A stretch of 61,898 bases of DNA from Rhodocyclaceae bacterium (GTDB lineage: Bacteria; Pseudomonadota; Gammaproteobacteria; Burkholderiales; Rhodocyclaceae). Under the pieces are notes generated by a model. It was not told the origin of the DNA, did not search any database, and saw only the letters and a list, made by a program, of their open reading frames with translations. Below, one piece after another: positions 59,363 through 61,898 of this stretch. The DNA lies in contig JALNXH010000020.1 of assembly GCA_023230455.1 (NCBI GenBank), positions 1-61,898 on the forward strand, read 5' to 3'. The position numbers and the translations under genes were made by a program. Each line of letters starts with the position of its first letter. The stretch's first letter is position 1.

Positions 59363-60286
59363 ATGTTAATCAAACGCCCCGACGATTGCCCGTCTTCCAG
59401 CATCACTCCACGCGAACTATTCGAGCGGCGCCGCGACTTCATCAAGACCGGTGCCGGCCTCGCCCTCGCCGCACTGCTGCCCACTGCACAGGCGGCGGAG
59501 AAACTGGCCGGGAGGCCCAGCCTGTATTCCAGCGACGAAACACAAACGCCATACAAGCACGTCACCGGCTACAACAACTTCTACGAATTCGGCACCGACA
59601 AGGAGGACCCTGCGGCCAACGCCCACCGCCTGCAAACTCAGCCGTGGACGCTGCGCATCGAAGGCCTGGTGCAAAAGCCGAAGACTTTCGACATCGACCA
59701 GTTGCGCAAGCTCGCGCCGCTGGAGGAACGTATCTATCGGCTGCGCTGCGTCGAAGGCTGGAGCATGGTGATCCCGTGGGTCGGTTATCCGCTCGCCGCA
59801 TTGCTCAGACAAGTCGAGCCCCTTGGCAGCGCAAAGTACGTGGAATTCATTTCCGCGGTACAGGCGGAAAACATGCCGGGGGTGCGCGACCGCGTCCTTG
59901 GCTGGCCATACGTCGAGGGCCTGCGGCTCGACGAGGCGCGCCATCCGCTGACGCTGCTCGCCCTCGGCCTCTACGGCGAGGTACTGCCAAAACAGAACGG
60001 CGCGCCGATACGCATCGTCGTGCCCTGGAAATACGGTTTCAAGAGCGGCAAGTCGATCGTCAGAATCCGTTTCACCGACACGGAGCCGCTGACTTCATGG
60101 GTCGAAGCCAACCGGCGGGAATACGGTTTCTATTCCAACGTCAACCCGCAGGTCGACCATCCGCGCTGGAGCCAGAAGCGTGAGCGGCGGCTGGGCGAGT
60201 TCGGCAAGCGCGACACTCAGCTATTCAACGGTTACAGTGAAGTCGCACCGTTGTATGCGGGGATGGACCTAAAACGCTCCTTTTAA
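59363..60286 (+). CDS. msrP: Periplasmic methionine sulfoxide reductase, molybdopterin subunit MsrP
   Basis: 307 residues: Tat signal R-R-R-D-F-I-K-T-G, sulfite-oxidase-type fold and the molybdenum ligand C129 in R-L-R-C-V-E-G-W-S-M-V. Repairs oxidised methionines in periplasmic proteins with electrons from MsrQ. Ten bases before msrQ. One of two Tat molybdoenzymes in the window. Confidence 0.96.
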   Translation: MLIKRPDDCPSSSITPRELFERRRDFIKTGAGLALAALLPTAQAAEKLAGRPSLYSSDETQTPYKHVTGYNNFYEFGTDKEDPAANAHRLQTQPWTLRIEGLVQKPKTFDIDQLRKLAPLEERIYRLRCVEGWSMVIPWVGYPLAALLRQVEPLGSAKYVEFISAVQAENMPGVRDRVLGWPYVEGLRLDEARHPLTLLALGLYGEVLPKQNGAPIRIVVPWKYGFKSGKSIVRIRFTDTEPLTSWVEANRREYGFYSNVNPQVDHPRWSQKRERRLGEFGKRDTQLFNGYSEVAPLYAGMDLKRSF

Positions 60287-60295
60287 AATTACGCC

Positions 60296-60937
60296 ATGCG
60301 CCGTTACCTGCCCCTGCTCAAACCGCTGCTCTTCCTGCTCTGCCTGGTTCCCGTCGCACGCCTGGGCTGGGGGCTGGCCCACGACACGCTGGGCGCCAAC
60401 CCGATCGAATTTCTCACCCGTTCGCTCGGCACCTGGACACTGAATTTCCTTCTCATCACTCTCAGCGTCACGCCGCTGCGCAAGCTCAGCGGCTGGCATT
60501 GGTTGATGCAGCTACGCCGGATGCTTGGCCTCTACGCGTTTTTCTACGGCCTGCTGCATTTGTCGAGCTACCTCTGGCTCGACCAGTTCTTCGACTGGGG
60601 CGAAATCGGCCGCGACATCCTCAAGCGCCCTTTCATCACCGCCGGCATGACCGCCTTTCTGCTGATGGCGCCGCTCGCCGTCACCTCAACCAACGCGATG
60701 ATCCGACGCCTCGGCGGCCAGCGCTGGCAGTCGCTGCACCGCCTGGTGTATGCCGTCGCGCTGCTCGGCGTGCTGCACTACGCCTGGCTGGTGAAAAAAG
60801 ACGTATCGCAGCCCATCCTTTACGGCACGATCCTGCTCGGGCTGCTCGGTTTCCGCGTCGTCGTCTGGCTACGATCGCAAAAACGCCAGGCGGCAGTGCC
60901 GAAACGCAAGATCATTCCCATCGTCAACCGCTCCTGA
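60296..60937 (+). CDS. msrQ: Heme-binding membrane subunit MsrQ
   Basis: 213 residues with six membrane helices and histidines in F-F-Y-G-L-L-H-L, L-H-R-L-V-Y and G-V-L-H-Y. The b-heme quinol-linked electron donor of MsrP (formerly YedZ). Confidence 0.95.
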   Translation: MRRYLPLLKPLLFLLCLVPVARLGWGLAHDTLGANPIEFLTRSLGTWTLNFLLITLSVTPLRKLSGWHWLMQLRRMLGLYAFFYGLLHLSSYLWLDQFFDWGEIGRDILKRPFITAGMTAFLLMAPLAVTSTNAMIRRLGGQRWQSLHRLVYAVALLGVLHYAWLVKKDVSQPILYGTILLGLLGFRVVVWLRSQKRQAAVPKRKIIPIVNRS

Positions 60938-60959
60938 ACGGAGTTCCAGCACGGCACCG

Positions 60960-61772
60960 TCAGCGTTGGAAATTGATCACCGCGCGGCCGTCGGCAACGG
61001 TACGCGGCCGGGGTTTCCAGGTATGGCCGTAGACGATCTCAAAGCTTGCCGGCAGCCGGTCCTCAACCCGCTCCCAGGCGGCAAACACCTGCCGCCACTG
61101 GCGCCAGCGGAGCGCGCCGAACAGTCCATTGCGTACCCCCAGCAGGCGCTGATCGCGCAGCAGACCATTGGCTTTGGCATAGGTCAGGGTGATCGTTTCC
61201 ATGTCCATCACCGGATCGGCAAACCCGGCCGCCACCAACATGTCGCCGATGTCGTGCATATCGGCGAAACCGCGCTGCGGCGAGTCGATGCCGCACGCCG
61301 CGCAAGCGCGCCGCAGTTCCTTCAGAGTGTCCGGCCCGAACAGGCTGAAGGTCAGCAGGCCATCCACTTCCAGCACCCGATGCAATTCGCGGAAAGCCGG
61401 CAAGGGATCGTCCAGCCAGTGCAGCATCAGATTGGACCAGACGAGGCTCAGGCTGCCGGCCGCCAGCGGCAGCGCCCGCACGTCGGCGTTTAGCGCACGG
61501 GCCGAGCGGCCGCGCAGCCGCCGCCAGAGGCCGTCGCGCGGCCGCAGCGTCTGCAACATCGGCAAGGCGTAATCGACAGCGAGGGGGTAGGCCTGCGGAT
61601 AGCGCCGGATCAGTTCGCGGATGCCGTCGCCCGTGGCACAGCCGATGTCGGCAACGCGGAAAGGCGCGATGCGGACGTAGTCGAGGCGCTGCGCCATGCG
61701 CCGGCCGACCTCCTGCGCCAGCACCGCCGCCTGATCGTAGCGGGCGGCGGCACGGGCGAAGTCGGTGCGCAT
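60960..61772 (-). CDS. bioC: Malonyl-ACP O-methyltransferase BioC
   Basis: 270 residues of the class I methyltransferase fold with D-I-G-C-A-T-G-D-G, S-N-L-M-L-H-W-L-D-D-P and an N-terminal F-A-R-A-A-A-R-Y-D. It starts pimelate synthesis for biotin. Directly follows bioB (4-base gap) on the minus strand. Confidence 0.92.
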   Translation of the reverse strand: MRTDFARAAARYDQAAVLAQEVGRRMAQRLDYVRIAPFRVADIGCATGDGIRELIRRYPQAYPLAVDYALPMLQTLRPRDGLWRRLRGRSARALNADVRALPLAAGSLSLVWSNLMLHWLDDPLPAFRELHRVLEVDGLLTFSLFGPDTLKELRRACAACGIDSPQRGFADMHDIGDMLVAAGFADPVMDMETITLTYAKANGLLRDQRLLGVRNGLFGALRWRQWRQVFAAWERVEDRLPASFEIVYGHTWKPRPRTVADGRAVINFQR

Positions 61773-61776
61773 GCCG

Positions 61777-61898
61777 TCAATGAGCGGGGGAGAGGTTCAG
61801 GCGCTTGAACAGGGCTTCGTCGCGGTCGGCTTCGGGATTGCCTGTGGTGAGCAACTTCTCGCCGTAGAAGATCGAGTTGGCCCCGGCCATGAAGCACA
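61777..61898 (-). CDS. bioB: Biotin synthase BioB, C-terminal end (partial)
   Basis: The last 39 codons are visible, containing A-G-A-N-S-I-F-Y-G-E-K-L-L-T-T-G-N-P-E, the conserved BioB ending. The rest lies outside the window. The TGA is at 61777-61779. Confidence 0.93.
   Translation of the reverse strand, partial: CFMAGANSIFYGEKLLTTGNPEADRDEALFKRLNLSPAH

Overview
The window looks like chromosome of a denitrifying betaproteobacterium of the Rhodocyclales / Sterolibacteriaceae type. The GC content is high, genes are dense and often overlap by 1-8 bases, and housekeeping genes (ffh, pilC-pilD, aspS-nudB, argB, hemB, engB, cytochrome c4, msrPQ, bioC-bioB) have betaproteobacterial relatives and order. 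A steroid C25 / ethylbenzene dehydrogenase-type molybdoenzyme, an alpha-methylacyl-CoA racemase, a CYP108-like P450 and nitric oxide reductase accessory genes suggest anaerobic and aerobic use of sterols or terpenoids. The genus is an inference.

Layout. Bases 1-3000 hold two possibly related small proteins of unknown function, an APH-fold phosphotransferase and two small hypotheticals. Bases 2992-11237 hold acetate uptake (yjcH-actP), a Ser/Thr kinase with a universal stress domain coupled to a phosphoesterase, an MHS-type carboxylate transporter and a TctDE-like two-component system. I find the same 11-base GTAAG direct repeats, with matching distance to a -10 box, before both transporter units and beside the two-component genes, so these probably form one regulon that may include a small RNA. 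Bases 11664-19687 hold an unaccompanied type II DMSO-reductase-family catalytic subunit, DUF924, PEBP, DUF3135 and TPR proteins, a Crp/Fnr regulator and a GntR regulator. The GntR gene precedes an SDR, acyl-CoA dehydrogenase and racemase operon (19930-23174) with a palindromic operator in its promoter.

Bases 23275-35694 hold ompW with perfect FNR boxes, a decayed copy of a MalT/LuxR-type regulator, and a five-gene minus-strand operon: P450, rubredoxin, FAD reductase, [2Fe-2S] ferredoxin and quinohemoprotein alcohol dehydrogenase. The intact MalT/LuxR-type regulator is divergent from it, and methyltransferase, hydrolase, Yip1-like and MarR genes follow. Bases 35719-40613 hold norE-norF-norQ-DUF4870-FeS protein-norD without norCB. 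Bases 40786-50593 are housekeeping genes, with a secreted T1/Sa-type ribonuclease and a barstar inhibitor inserted between aspS and nudB.

Bases 50553-53549 are the most interesting stretch. A minus-strand operon encodes a sigma factor, a tiny zinc-finger anti-sigma, a secreted peptide with four DGSCG repeats, a DUF692 multi-iron enzyme, a DUF2063 partner and a CWC cysteine-rich protein. This is a bufferin/HvfA-like metal-binding RiPP system with an unusual core motif. Bases 53578-61898 hold a heat-shock-type hsp20, argB, hemB, a strong candidate small RNA with C-rich loops (56911-57017), engB, cytochrome c4, msrPQ and the bioC-bioB end. No tRNA, rRNA, insertion sequence or CRISPR array was seen.
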